DNA of 62,320 bases, from positions 1-62,320 of the forward strand of contig JASMLX010000020.1 of NCBI GenBank assembly GCA_030748495.1, written 5' to 3'. The position numbers and the translations under genes were made by a program. The notes under the pieces are model-generated. The model was not told the origin of the DNA. It was given only the letters and a program-made list of their open reading frames with translations, and did no database searches. Shown here piece by piece: positions 1 through 10,900 of this stretch. This DNA is from Candidatus Poribacteria bacterium (GTDB lineage: Bacteria > Poribacteria > WGA-4E > UBA9662). The stretch's first letter is position 1. Each line of letters starts with the position of its first letter.

Positions 1-1317
1 ATGGTAAGCCATTCTCTCCAATTTATCAGCTGCTTCTTCAAATGCCTCACCAATTGGTTTATTACCTTCAATCAGGCTAAAAAACGTTCTGGTGAAAGAA
101 GAGCTTCTAGCTATCTTAGATTGTTTGTCCCCTCTGGCACTGGCAATGATGGTTCTATCTTTATCTGCTAGGACTGATTTTACCCCATCTTGACTGATGA
201 AATTACCAGAGTAGCAGGCTTCAATTACCAAAATTACTGGGGTTCCATCTGGTAGTGTTTCCAACCAGGTGTCTAGTAATTGGGGTGAAAGGTATTTCTC
301 TTTAGTGTCAGTTTTCTCCAGAAGAAACTTGTCACCTAAGTTATGAGAAAGCAGGTAAATATACAGTGGCACTTTAGAATTGACCTTCTTCTTAGCCCAG
401 TCTGTAATGGCTTTTTCTAAAGTTTCCAAGGTCGTTACAGTGTCTGCACCTTCAATCCCACTCAAACTGGGGGATAGAAATTGGATATCATCTTCATCTT
501 TGAATTGCCTTTTTAGGAAGACATTGTGAACATAACTGGCCACACTACTAAAAGTCTTCCACTCAGAATTGACCTCAGGGCTACCACCACCAAGTACTAT
601 AATTGCTTTCCCCACTTCTGCTGTTACATTGACAGTCAGGGTTTTGGTGACACTTTCATAGCTATCATTGCCAGACCAGGTGGCAGTTAAATCCCAATTG
701 CCTGCAAGATTGAACTCCACCTTTTGTTTGAAAATACCCAGCTCACTACTCTTGATGTCAGTCAAGGTAGCCACACTGCCATCAGGCTTCAGCATTTTGA
801 GAGTGATTGGTTGTTCTGAAAGTTCTGGGGCTAGTATCCCCACCAGCTCTATCTCACTGCCCAACAAAGCACTATCTGCATTGCTAAAGGCAATGACAGA
901 ATTTCCTTTGTCTACCTTAAATTTGGTGGTACGTTCAGAGCCTTTCAGTGTTCTTGTATCAGACAAGGAAGCCTTTATTTCCCATTCTCCCACTTCATCA
1001 GGTTTGAATGGGACTGCCAGCTGGTAATTACCTTCTTGTGTGGTTTTAACTTCAAACTCTGGAGCCTCTCCAGCTGGTGATACCAAGGACAGCTTGATGG
1101 TAGTATTTTCAGGCATTTCCACTGCTGATTCTGACAGAGTCACTACTTGTCCCAAGACCTCTAATGCTTCTCCTAGTTGTACCTCTTTAGGCTTTATGAT
1201 TAGGGTTAATGTCGTCAGCTCTAAATCTGTGGATTCCAGCTTGGCTTTAAGCACTAGCTTATTAGTACTGCCAGAGGAGCTAGTGGCTAGAAGGATTATT
1301 TCGTAATCCTTGACATT
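1..1317 (-). pseudogene. C-terminal part of exported LRR/Ig-like protein: Ig-like modules plus caspase-fold (C13/C14-like) peptidase domain; runs off left edge
   Basis: The minus-strand frame is open from about 1317 to the window edge and has no start of its own. Its first part reads as beta-rich Ig-like segments in the style of the upstream pieces. The last 230 or so residues look like a clan CD cysteine peptidase. A hydrophobic strand followed by SHNLGD supplies the candidate catalytic His (codon 343-345), and VILVIEACYSGNF supplies the candidate catalytic Cys (codon 214-216). The tail SFTRTFFSLIEGN matches the region after the Cys in C13/C14-like domains. The frame continues the product of 1280-1627 after a frameshift close to 1310, so this is a piece of one larger gene. 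The peptidase dyad is intact, but whether any protein is made depends on the upstream frameshifts. The fold call is moderately sure; the exact MEROPS family is not. Confidence 0.6.
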
Positions 1318-1627
1318 CTATATCCTTCTCCACAGTCAGTGTTACCTGTGAAGTTTTAAGAGCGTCCTCAGCTGATAAGGTCACCTCCTTGGGATCAAAG
1401 TCAGCTTGGACTCCTTTGGGCAAGTCTGTGGCAAACAGTGTTACTGTGTCAGCAAACTTATCTTTGCCCTCCAACTTAACCAAGTAAGAAACAGTGCCTC
1501 CTGGGTTTCCTGTTAGCTCTGGCTTCAAGGAACTGACTGTGAATGTAGGAGTCACCTTTGGCTTTTCTGTCAATGCCAGCTTGAGAGTGCCAGTTTTTCC
1601 ATTACTGGCCTTGGCTGTGATGATCAC
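1280..1627 (-). pseudogene. Ig-like middle fragment of the broken LRR/caspase-like gene
   Basis: This 115-codon piece codes for beta-strand-rich sequence of the type seen in large surface proteins (for example TVSYLVKLEGKDKF and DTVTLFATDLPKGVQADF), repeating a pattern present in the 1624-2889 piece (DTVTLTTADLPANVTADF). It has no credible start of its own. It is the continuation of that upstream piece after a frame change inside an 11-bp direct repeat (1647-1657 and 1661-1671). It ends at a stop at 1280 because of a second frame change near 1310; the downstream frame resumes directly with the next Ig-like segment. It is a fragment of one gene rather than an independent protein. Confidence 0.6.
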
Positions 1628-2889
1628 CTGTAATGCTTTGGTGCTGGCTGTATAGGTAGAGCTGTATAGGTGCCATCAGCTACTAGGCTGGTTGGATCTG
1701 CAGATAGCTCTAGGGTCTCTACTAGACTAGGAGGGTCTTCTACCTTCAGCTGCAGTGATAGCTTCTTGGTCAGATTATCCCCACTAGTAGCTAGTATAGT
1801 GAAAGTGTGGGTTTTGATTGCCACCTCCTTTGAAAGTGTCAATTCTAGCTTAGTCTTTTGGCTGGCATTTTCCTCAGTTAGCTCAACACTCTTGGTTGTG
1901 AAATCAGCTGTCACATTGGCTGGGAGATCTGCTGTGGTTAGAGTAACTGTGTCTTTAAATTTATTCAATCCCTTAAGGTCTATGGAGTAGGTAACCTTTT
2001 GACTTGGGTTAGAGACTTGAAACGTTTTGCTACTGCTCAGGGTAAGGGTAGGCTGCAAAACACCTTTTTCCCTGGTTGTAAATTTTATAGTTCTATCATT
2101 CAATATCAATAGGTTTCTAGCCAGGTCTTTGACCCCACCAAACGTGATAGCATAAGTTGTTTTATATGACAATTTTTTACCAGCCAGTGGAATCAAAATG
2201 AATTTTCTACCTTCCCAACTGGCTTCTGTTGGTATAATCTCCCCATCTTCGATCTTTAGTTCCCAAGCAGAGGGATTAACTTTTTCACTGAACTCAATCA
2301 CGATTCCCTTTTCATTGAGTAGAGTTGGATCAACATCTTTTCCACCATCCATAACATTCCCACCAGAAATTTTGGGTGGGATTTTATCCTTCGTGGTAAA
2401 TGTCACTGTGTTCTGTTTTAAATCTCTACTATGCGGATCTTTGACACCAGTTAAACTGACGATGTAAGTGGTATCGTGTTTTATCTTTTTTCCTTCAGCC
2501 AAAGTCAAAGTCACTTGGGTGTCTTCCCACTTAGCCTCAGTGCCTATTAACTCACCATCTTTGACTTTCAGTTCACTAGTCCCTGGAGATACTTTATTGC
2601 TGAAACCTATGATAATCCCATATTGGTTTAGCTTGTCAGCATCGAATTTGTAATCAGTGGTGGCAATATCTTCTACATTTCCACCACTAATAATTGTCTC
2701 ATTAGATACAACAATTTCCTGGCCTGTGAATATAGCACTAAAACTAGCTCCCAAGAATATGCCCTCAGATTTTGCTTTGATGGTATAGACATCTGGGGTA
2801 CCTGCAGTAAAGCTTATGGTCATTTGACCATTTTCATCAGTTAGTAGTGACTTATTAACTTTGATATTAGTGCCTGGTTTAACTATCAA
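1624..2889 (-). pseudogene. Ig-like (Big_5-type) fragment of the broken LRR/caspase-like gene
   Basis: The 421-codon frame holds at least two tandem modules of about 100 residues with the pattern 'ISGGNV ... KGIVIEFSEKVNP ... LKIEDGEIIPTEASWEGRKF ... YAITFGGVKD', typical of bacterial Ig-like Big_5 domains. They are followed by a module with DTVTLTTADLPANV. The N-terminal methionine (2889) is internal to a domain, so it is not a natural start. The upstream piece 2918-4237 joins it after a frameshift near 2930-2960. The frame ends in a spurious 18-residue tail created by a 14-bp-offset duplication at 1647-1671. The sequence is AT-rich with many Lys/Ile/Asn codons, unlike the giant gene at 7925. 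Confidence 0.65.
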
Positions 2890-2917
2890 GCTGACTTCTT
2901 TCCCTGGTAAAGGCTGT

Positions 2918-4237
2918 TTATCTGAGGTTAATAAGGTTGCCTGTTTGGGCTGCTGCAGAACCTACCAGCTCCAATTTAGAGGTACTTGGATCTGGCCTTA
3001 ACTTCACAAAGTCGATTGATACAGTTTTTTCCTCACCAAAACTTGTTTGCACAGTAATTAGATCTTTCGCAGTAAAATTTGGAGATGTATAGGTAGCATT
3101 AAAGGTTCCATTCTTATTATCTGTTATTTCACTGATAGACCCTCTTTCAGCTGTTAGTTCAATAGATAGACCACCTAAAACTAGTGGGTTATTCCAGCCA
3201 TTTTCGATTGTAACTGTTATTTGGGTCTTGGCAGTCTCTATGGCTTGAAGTTTTGTTTGTTTGACACTTATAGAAAGTTTGGTATTTGTTAGGATTAACC
3301 CAACAGACTTTCGCTTACCTGCGTTGGTCACAGCTGTAAGCGACACTGTTATGTTAGTTTTACTTAGGTTATCTGGGGGGGAATAAATGGCAGAATAAGT
3401 CCCATCTTGATTAGCTATAGCAGGCGATTGGATAGTGCCTTGACTAACGATTAAATTGACTGTTTCGCCTATGACAAATCGATTTGTACTATCAAATAAT
3501 CCAACGAAAATTTTAGTTTCTCTGTCAAAAAATGCCAGCCATGGCTCTATGATGATTTTAGCAACGTCAGATTCGACGACATCCACAGTATTCCATCCAA
3601 TTGGATAGTTAAAGGACACATTAATATTATTATTTTTTAATTTTGGAATTTGAATTAATACAGTTTCTTTATTAATAGGATTGTCCCTGAAATCTATCTT
3701 TTGCAGCTTGGGTAGGTTTACCCCATTAAAGCCACTTAGGTCTTCTATCAGATTATTATTTAGAAACAAATCTGTCAGGTTAGGCAGATCTGCTCCATTC
3801 AGACCACTTAGATCTTTTATTTTATTCAAACTTAAAGACAGCTTTGTCAGGTTAGGTAGGTCTGCCCCATTCAACCAATCAAGGTTCGATATATAGCTTC
3901 TACCTAGAGATAAACTAACCAATTTGGTGAGTTTACTTACAGATTCTAATTTACGAGCATCAATTAGGATGCTACTGATAGATAAAAACTGAAGGCTTCT
4001 GCAATATTCGAGACCAGTTAAATATCTAACGTTATCAGACCCTGACAAGTTCCCAGACACGTCTAATCTCTCTAATTTGGCCAAGACATCTTTGGTAATA
4101 TCTTCATCAGCATTGATCTTCAGCGCCTGCTCCAAAGCCTTCCTCAAATTGGGATCAGGTATCTCTACCACCTCAGCCCAAACACCATTGCTAACCAAAG
4201 CCCAAACCAATAGAAGCAATCCAGATCTCTGCATCAT
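2918..4237 (-). pseudogene. N-terminal part of exported LRR and invasin-like Ig protein (frameshifted gene)
   Basis: The start at 4237 is followed by a clear signal peptide (two residues, RSG, a Leu/Val-rich core, then VWAEVV). Next comes a leucine-rich repeat block (about residues 25-210) with repeats such as LPNLTKLSLSLNKIKDLSGL and LPNLTDLFLNNNLIEDLSGF. After it come Ig-like/invasin (Big_1-type) modules of about 95 residues with 'NQDGTYSAIYSPP' and 'NKNGTFNATYTSP'. The frame stops at 2918 where the next piece continues in another frame. The full gene would code for an exported protein of roughly 1400 residues: LRR, Big_1, Big_5, Ig-like, caspase-fold peptidase. A surface or periplasmic location follows from the signal peptide. 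A host-interaction role is inference only. Confidence 0.7.
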
Positions 4238-5022
4238 TTAGCCCACCTCAACTAACTTCAACAGTCTAGCAACCAACCCAGTATACATTACAAAATGTTA
4301 GAAATAGAAATTCTGTAAAAGTCCACAACATGCAAGCTCATTATAGCAGACACAATACCTGGTGCAAAGTGGCATTTGGGGGAACCTTAGTGGACTTCTT
4401 TCCAGCCCCACAACCCCACCCAATGAAATATAATTAAGCTGTTTATTATTTCACAAGAGAGCCTGATGGCTAAAGCACTGGCTTTGCAGCAATAAGTCTT
4501 CAACTGTATGATCTAGGGGATAGAGGAATGAAGATCTTTTGAGAGGCTGTTCTAAAAAGTATGGCTTCAGACATGATCATATTAGAATTTTGCAAGCAAA
4601 GAGCAAATACCCAACTTCACATTCAAAGTCAATTTTCACAGCTGTGGGTTATGTGAATTCCCTTACTTAACAAGCCAAGTCTCCTGGTTATAACAATCCC
4701 TGGCAAGACTCACTTTGCTTTTTCTGTCATGACAAGCAGGGAACTGATAAGTTCTGGCTAAGTTCAAAGAGGTCCTTACCAGACTGAGTTTGGGGATACT
4801 AACACCGAAGTCCATACCTGAGACTCATTTGGCCGTGGCAATTCTCCAATCAAGCCAACATAAAATATATTAAGACTGCAATGCCTTAATATGTATTCTA
4901 AGGGATTTAAGAAAGTTGAAGTTGGACTTTAGCAGAGAAATAGCTAATCCAAAGCTACAGATCCTCAGGCAATTTCCACCGTTGAGGGCTATGCACAATC
5001 CTTAATAGGCATACCAGCCCTT
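4238..5022. other. Gene-free stretch with an AT-rich inverted repeat
   Basis: No reading frame here looks like protein. The region lies upstream of the LRR gene and should hold its promoter, but I cannot point to a convincing -35/-10 pair. An 8-bp perfect inverted repeat (4867-4874 and 4885-4892, ATATTAAG/CTTAATAT with a 10-nt loop) is visible. It lacks a T-run, so it is not a good intrinsic terminator. Confidence 0.4.
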
Positions 5023-5274
5023 CTATTTACCTGCAGCTTTTTGACGTATATTTCTCCACCTAATAAATCGACGGTGGGTATTGCTCCATCCCCCATACCT
5101 TTCAGGTAAATCAGGCTCAGGTGCCCCGGTGCTGAAGATCCAAAAGACCCCATTGATAAATTGACGACTATTCTTAGCTATTCCTGCCCAGACGCCCCTT
5201 GGTCCAGGTAATAGTGGCTCTAATAACTGGGATACTTGGTCGGATATACGGTGCCTGTCTGGAACTGAGTTCAT
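5023..5274 (-). pseudogene. IS5-family transposase N-terminal fragment
   Basis: The 83-codon frame matches the N-terminal (DUF4096, IS402-like) domain of IS5-family transposases: ISDQVSQLLEPLLPGPRG, then AKNSRQFINGVFWIF, then the diagnostic LPERYGGWSNTHRRFIRW. It stops where the DDE catalytic core should begin, so it is a stub of about a quarter of a transposase and cannot move DNA. It marks the left border of a cluster of mobile-element relics (5.0-7.5 kb) between two large surface-protein genes. Confidence 0.75.
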
Positions 5275-5440
5275 TTTTCTACCCCGTATCTTTTTTAGGC
5301 TATTCTACCATTTTTCCTTGTGACTACACCGCCTAGTTGATCTATGCTTCAATTAGAGATAACTCTATGTCCAAGCATATCTCAACTGAAAAATCGAGGG
5401 AATATTGAAGTTGGAATTAGATGAGTCTTAACCTGAAAAC

Positions 5441-6345
5441 TTGACACCTCCACCAAAAAGGAAAATAGAAAGTGCTGATGTTGAAGAAAAACCAACATCA
5501 ATAAAACAACGATCTTCGGCTTGTCTGTCCTTATTAGAATTGTCTAATAAGTTTATAAAATCAAGGCAAGACAGAGGTTATAGTGAAAAGACCACCCTTG
5601 ACTATATGGACTCAAATAATCTGTTTCTAGAGGCATTTGGAGATATTTCTATTGATTCTTTAAGCCATCAACATGATAGAGATTATGTCCAATTACTAAA
5701 ACGTCTGCCCGCCAATCGAAAGAAGAAATGTCAGAAGCAAAACAATCCGACAGTTGGTTGAATTAAAAGATGCTCAATTAATGAGTCACAGAACAATAAG
5801 CAAACATACAGAACGAGTATTAGCCTAATTGGGCAATCAATCAAGGATATACATCACAGAATGTATTTAGAGGCAAACTTGAACCAATCCGAAAAACAGA
5901 CAAAGTTGAGAAGCATTTTACGGATCAGGAGATGAATCTGATTTTAGGTAATAAATTGCAGGTAGAATCACTAGCAATCAACAAACCTGAAAGATATTGG
6001 ACGGCTCTTATTTCTGCTTATTTAGGGGCAAGATTAAATGAGGTTTGCCAATTGAGTGTTTTTGATATTCAAAAGGTTGATAGAATTTGGGCAATCAACC
6101 TTAATGCTGATTCAGAAGATAAAAGTATTAAAACAGAAGCAGGAAATAGAATCATCCCACTTCATCCTAAATTGATTGATCTTGGATTGCTTGATTATGT
6201 GAAGCAAATGAAGAATCAGAGTCAAAAGAAGTTATTCCCTAATCTGAAAAAATGAGAAGTACAGGTTATGGAACAATGATTAGCAGATGGTTTGCTAAAT
6301 ATTTACAGAAGTTAAGTGTTAAGAAGAAAGGTTCTTCGGTGATTC
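5441..6345 (+). pseudogene. Tyrosine recombinase (phage-type integrase) relic
   Basis: The reading is spread over three frames. The first (5441-5761) has a SAM-like core-binding domain with the pattern 'LSNKFIKSRQDRGYSEKTTLDY'. After a frameshift near 5745 the sequence continues as QLVELKDAQLMSHRTISKHT. The catalytic domain follows at 5932-6255 with the motif YLGARLNEVCQLSVFDI, whose Arg is the first catalytic arginine. Another frame change at about 6250 leads to 'YGTMISRWFAKYLQKL'. The reading then ends abruptly where IS1634-like sequence begins, so the HxxR and the catalytic Tyr are missing. It is dead. The family is that of integrases from phages, integrative elements or transposons; there is no sign of an attachment site beside it. 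Confidence 0.7.
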
Positions 6346-7520
6346 ATTTTCAGCCGAAAGGTTCAATGACGATGCGGCGGGACGATTTCTTGACCCAGCC
6401 TATCAAACCGGGAGTATGGGTCTTGTCACCAGTTGTGCCTTACCTGCCGGTGATGTCTTTGCACTGGATTGATCTTGTTTTCACTTTCAGATAACCCGTT
6501 GCCGTCTGGATGGAGAATCCGCTCGAGAGGAGACTAGAGAGGACCCTTTTAGACCCAAACATGGTTGCCGTAAAGATCATCGGCCGGATCTGAAACCGAT
6601 TGTATTGACCACATGATGTGTTGATGATGACAGCCCGATTTTAGGCTCGGTAGAAAGTGGTAACGCTTCTGATCCGACTTTAAACCAGGAGTTACTGACC
6701 ACAATCAGCCAAAAACTAAACCCAATTTCAAATACGATAGCAACAGCTATCTAGATAGCAGATTCGGCACTCATGACCGAGGATAAGCTGAAATCGATGT
6801 ATCCATGTCATTCTATTTCACGACTTCCAGCAACCGTTGATGAAGAAGCGATTCCAAGAGCAGCTGAAGATGAAGAGGGGGAAGATGTTGGTATTCTGGC
6901 TGACACACTTTCAACTAAGAACCGTGTACCTACAACCTGCCGCATCTGTGAACTCTATCGTGGACTGGTAGTTCACTCTTCAGCACATGATAAGCGAAGA
7001 CAAAAAGCTGGCACCAGAGCTTCAGGAATCTGTAAATCAAACCCGTCAAGAGATCAAAGCGATTAACAAACTCACCTTTGCCTGCCGTGCAGAGAAGCAA
7101 TTCGTTTACGCGCCTTAAGTTTTCCTGTTCATCAACTTGAAGTGAATGTTGAAGAGAGAAAGATTTCTGCACCAAGACCTTGAGCTGTAAATGGAGAAGG
7201 TAAAGTCAAATCCTTGAGATACGGTATCTCTATCAAAGTTGAAGAGAACAAAGCGGCCATTGAACGGGCTCAAAGATGGTTCGGCTGTTTTGTCATCAGG
7301 AGTAATATGGCGGAAGAGGGAGAGAGCGCTGGTACTGGGACGGAATTATTGAGAGCAGACCAAGAACAACATGGGGTCGAAAAAACTTGGCATTCCTGAA
7401 GGATCCGCTCATTGTTAACCGGCTCAGGCTTAAGTATGCCTGAACCTCTGGAGGCACTTGGTGCAATATTGAGACGCCATGTCACCCAAACTTAGAGGAA
7501 CTAGAGGGCTCAATCAAAAG
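6346..7520 (+). pseudogene. IS1634-type (IS4 superfamily) transposase relic
   Basis: No single frame survives, but the plus-strand pieces line up in order with an IS1634-family transposase. They are: FNDDAAGRFLD (6360s), the segment around RPKHGCRKDHRPDLKPIVL (6550-6610), DDDSPILGSVESGNASDPTLNQ (about 6625-6690), IADSALMTEDKL (6757 on), ILADTLSTKNR, ELYRGLVVHSSAHDKRRQK (6950s), LTFACRAE, and finally EQHGVEKNLAFLKDPLIVNRLRLK (7365-7435, two frames). At least six frame changes or stops separate them. The 5' end abuts the broken integrase without a gap, suggesting the element landed in it. Terminal inverted repeats are not recognisable. Confidence 0.7.
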
Positions 7521-7924
7521 AAGACAACTCAGCCACCAGCAGATCTGATCACTAGACATTTCAACCAACTCATGGTGGAGGAAATAGGGCACGAGCGAGT
7601 TTGATAACAATCTCTGACTTTAACTCAGAAACTGTAGCTAAAAGCACTTGGGTTCGAAGAGTCTATCTTCCATCAATTTTCTGGCGGTGAACCGGATATG
7701 AACTCAACATCAGAGCAAAGTCGACTCAAATACCCTGGAAATCAAAATTTAACAGGTGTCGGAGATGAAAATGCCTAAAACATCAAAAAACCGATCACAA
7801 TCTGTGCGAAATGTGAGTTAGAGTGTACCATTCTAAACTCTACCAACATGGTAAGTAAAGGTTAGTACAGGACTCAACCCCTACAGGTAAGTGGAGGTGC
7901 TCTTAACTAAAAGGCATAGCCATG
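7521..7924. other. Gene-free stretch downstream of the giant gene
   Basis: I see no coding sequence with recognisable similarity, no clear terminator hairpin with a T-run for the giant minus-strand gene, and no repeats. It is probably the weathered right flank of the mobile-element cluster. Confidence 0.35.
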
Positions 7925-10900
7925 CTAACGAATAACCATCACCTGGCCGACCTTTTCAACGCCATCGCCCTGTATCAGATAGACATAGAGGCCGCTGACA
8001 ACGTCAGCACCACCCTCGTTACGTCCATCCCAAACAGCACGACCGGTGGTACTTTTAATCTGAGTTCGCACCCGGTCACCGTCTAGAGTATAGATGCTAA
8101 CAGTCGCATTTTCAGTCAGTTTGTCGAACGTGACCTGACCGTTAATGGACTGGGAGGGGATGAATGGATTTGGAAAGACAACAACTTGATCCAGATTGGC
8201 AGGTAACTGTAGGCGAGCCACCCGAAAAACGGTCAAATTGGTTACATTAGCCGTTACGGTTCTGTTCTCGATATCGACCATCTGCTTCCCTGGTACCAAC
8301 TCCCAGAGGGTTAGTTTGCCATAAGGATTAAGACGGAAAATGCGAAGATCTGGAGTTATACTGGCCGGGATTTCCCCCCCCGGATAAGAGAGGGTTAATT
8401 TAGCTGGTTCTGACAGCCGTTTAATCTGACTTTGAAGTTGTCTCCGAGTCGGTTTCAGATCACTATCATAGGTTTCATCGATGTTAGCCGTACCGAGATA
8501 GAAGTTTGCCTCCTCAATTTGCGCGAGTAGAAGAGGATCATCCGGTTTAATAATATCCAGGGTTGTAATCCCCGTTCCGATCACACCGGACGGCAAAACG
8601 ATTCGGTTTTTTAGATCGAACCCAGATGTAATAACTGTCTCAGTTTGGGGGAATACAACATTTGAGACAGCCCGCACTGGACCGGCGACTGAATCCGGGC
8701 CTAAAGCGGAACGGTTGCCACCTGTGTCAACTACAATAACTGCCGCATAGAGGTCTATATCTTCAGCTGGGACCGAAATTTGTTCTTCGACTAAAGAGGT
8801 CTCTTCCGAGATTGCGATACTGCTCTGACTCTCTCCTCGATCGAGTTCTATCGTCTCTAGCACACGCTTTATGGGCTCTGGAAACCGGTCAGAGGTTAAA
8901 GTCTCTACGATCGACGGCTGGATCGGTCGGTCGGAAAGATAGATCAGGTAGTGGCTGATTTCGTCTACCACTATTGGGGGCCATTCCACTGTTACGCTTC
9001 GACCGCCATCGCTCGGCGTATCGCCAATCCTGACTCCCTTCACCGGCTCCGGAGGGATTTGGTCCAGTGCCTGTACTGGACCCACCGTGGAGCCTTCGGC
9101 CAGTGCCGACATATTACCGTTCTCATCAATTGCAGTCACCGCTAAATAGTAGTTGAGCTGATTTTTCGGCACCTCAACTTGGCTTTGATAAACATTTGAG
9201 TCGGTGATCGTCTGAACCGGTTTTTCGTCGACGTCGAGATGTTCGATCGGTTTTCCTGCTTGCAAGTAGATCCAGTAGGCTTGAAAATCGTTTTGCTTGG
9301 GCTGATTTACCTGCTCATTAAACCGAATGGCGGGCAGCGGTTGCCACTGTAGAAGAATGACCTTCCCGTTGTCGGCGGGCCTGTCTTGGGCCGTCACACC
9401 AACCACGCCCGGAGGAGCGAGATTGTCGATGGCCTGCACCGGTCCAAAAGTGGATAGTTCCTGCCCCTGACCGGAGGCCGGCGAGGTCGGTATTTGCTGA
9501 ATGGGTGAGATGATGCCAGATTCATTTCCGGCGACATCAACTGCGGTCACCGCAATATAGTAGTCGAAATTGTTGCGTGGAACCTCAATCCGAGCCTGAG
9601 TTTGTATTGGATCCAGCAGCATTATCGGCACCGGTATAAGCCCAAAGGTGGAACCGATAGGTGCTGCCTCTCGATAGATCTGATAGCGCCGAAAATCGCC
9701 TCTTTTCGATTGAAGGTCGATCGGTACTGACCACGACACCTCTAGCAGGTTGCCCTGGTCTTGCGGGACATCCAGGACCGTGACACGGGTGACAGGGTCA
9801 GGCGGAAGCGCATCGATGGTAACCCGCTGAGATGACCGGATTAACTGCTTATTGCCACCCTCATCCAACAAATGACCTGTAATCACCGCCTGGCGAATTT
9901 CTGTCTTTAGGGTTGCCTCAACCAGGTAGACCCCGGTATAGATGCCGTCCCCGGCCTTTTGATCTTGGTCCGAGCCGTCGTCAGCCATAATAAGGCCTAA
10001 AATGGAGTGACCAATATCAAAACTAGCACTGCCGCCAGTTTCGCCCTTGATTCGAACCACCAGCCAGTCTCCCTTCATCAAGGGCTTTTGCTTCCCGTTG
10101 TGCTCAATCGATTCGATTTTAGGCGGTTCGACATCAATTGTGAAGGGACGATTAGAGAGCCGATTGTTGATATTGCCGGCCTGATCTATTAAAAATCCGT
10201 TCAGAACCTGGTTGCCGGATTGAGCCGATGGCTCTGCCCAGTCAGCTTTTGAGATTAGATGCAGCGTGGTATAGGTACCGTCATTTGGAGCTAGGTCGCC
10301 GTGTGTGCCGTCGTCGTAAAGAGGCAATTTTTGTGAACCAAGGAGACAGTACGCTTGGCCCTCCAGTTCTCCGAGTAAGAAAATGGTTAGCCGATCTGTA
10401 GCCAGTAAGGTGGAGGTTTCGACCATCTCTATTGAAGAGGTGGATTCATCAAGCCGACCAACCTGATAATCGATCTTCTCGATTGCAGGCGGTGTGGTAT
10501 CTATCACTAGTGGTAGTTTAGCGGTATAAGTAGTGATATTTCCGGCCAGATCTATCAGTTCTGCGCTAACCCGACCGTTAGATAAAGTGTCGCCGGCTCG
10601 TACCGCATAGCGACCGACGTAAGTTTGGAATTTCGACCCAGATTGGCTCCCCGATTCAGGCGGCTCCGGCTGCCGGTCAGCGCTAACTTGTTCCGGCCGC
10701 ATTAACCCTTTGGCTAATAGTTCCGATTGAGAGGCAACGTTCCTACGGTCAAGGGGGGAAGTTCCCGGTCTAATATAGAATTTGGCTTCAGCCGCGGCTT
10801 CGCCCAGCAGTCGAATTTCTATCTCCTGGTTAAGGCCAACCGCTTTGGTTTCACCATTGGCTCGGACTGCACTATGACGAACCCATGCCACCGATGGAGG

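Noticed and set aside
6930..7175. 81-codon minus-strand frame in the IS1634 relic
   Set aside because: The plus strand over the same bases matches transposase motifs in order; the minus frame is its shadow.
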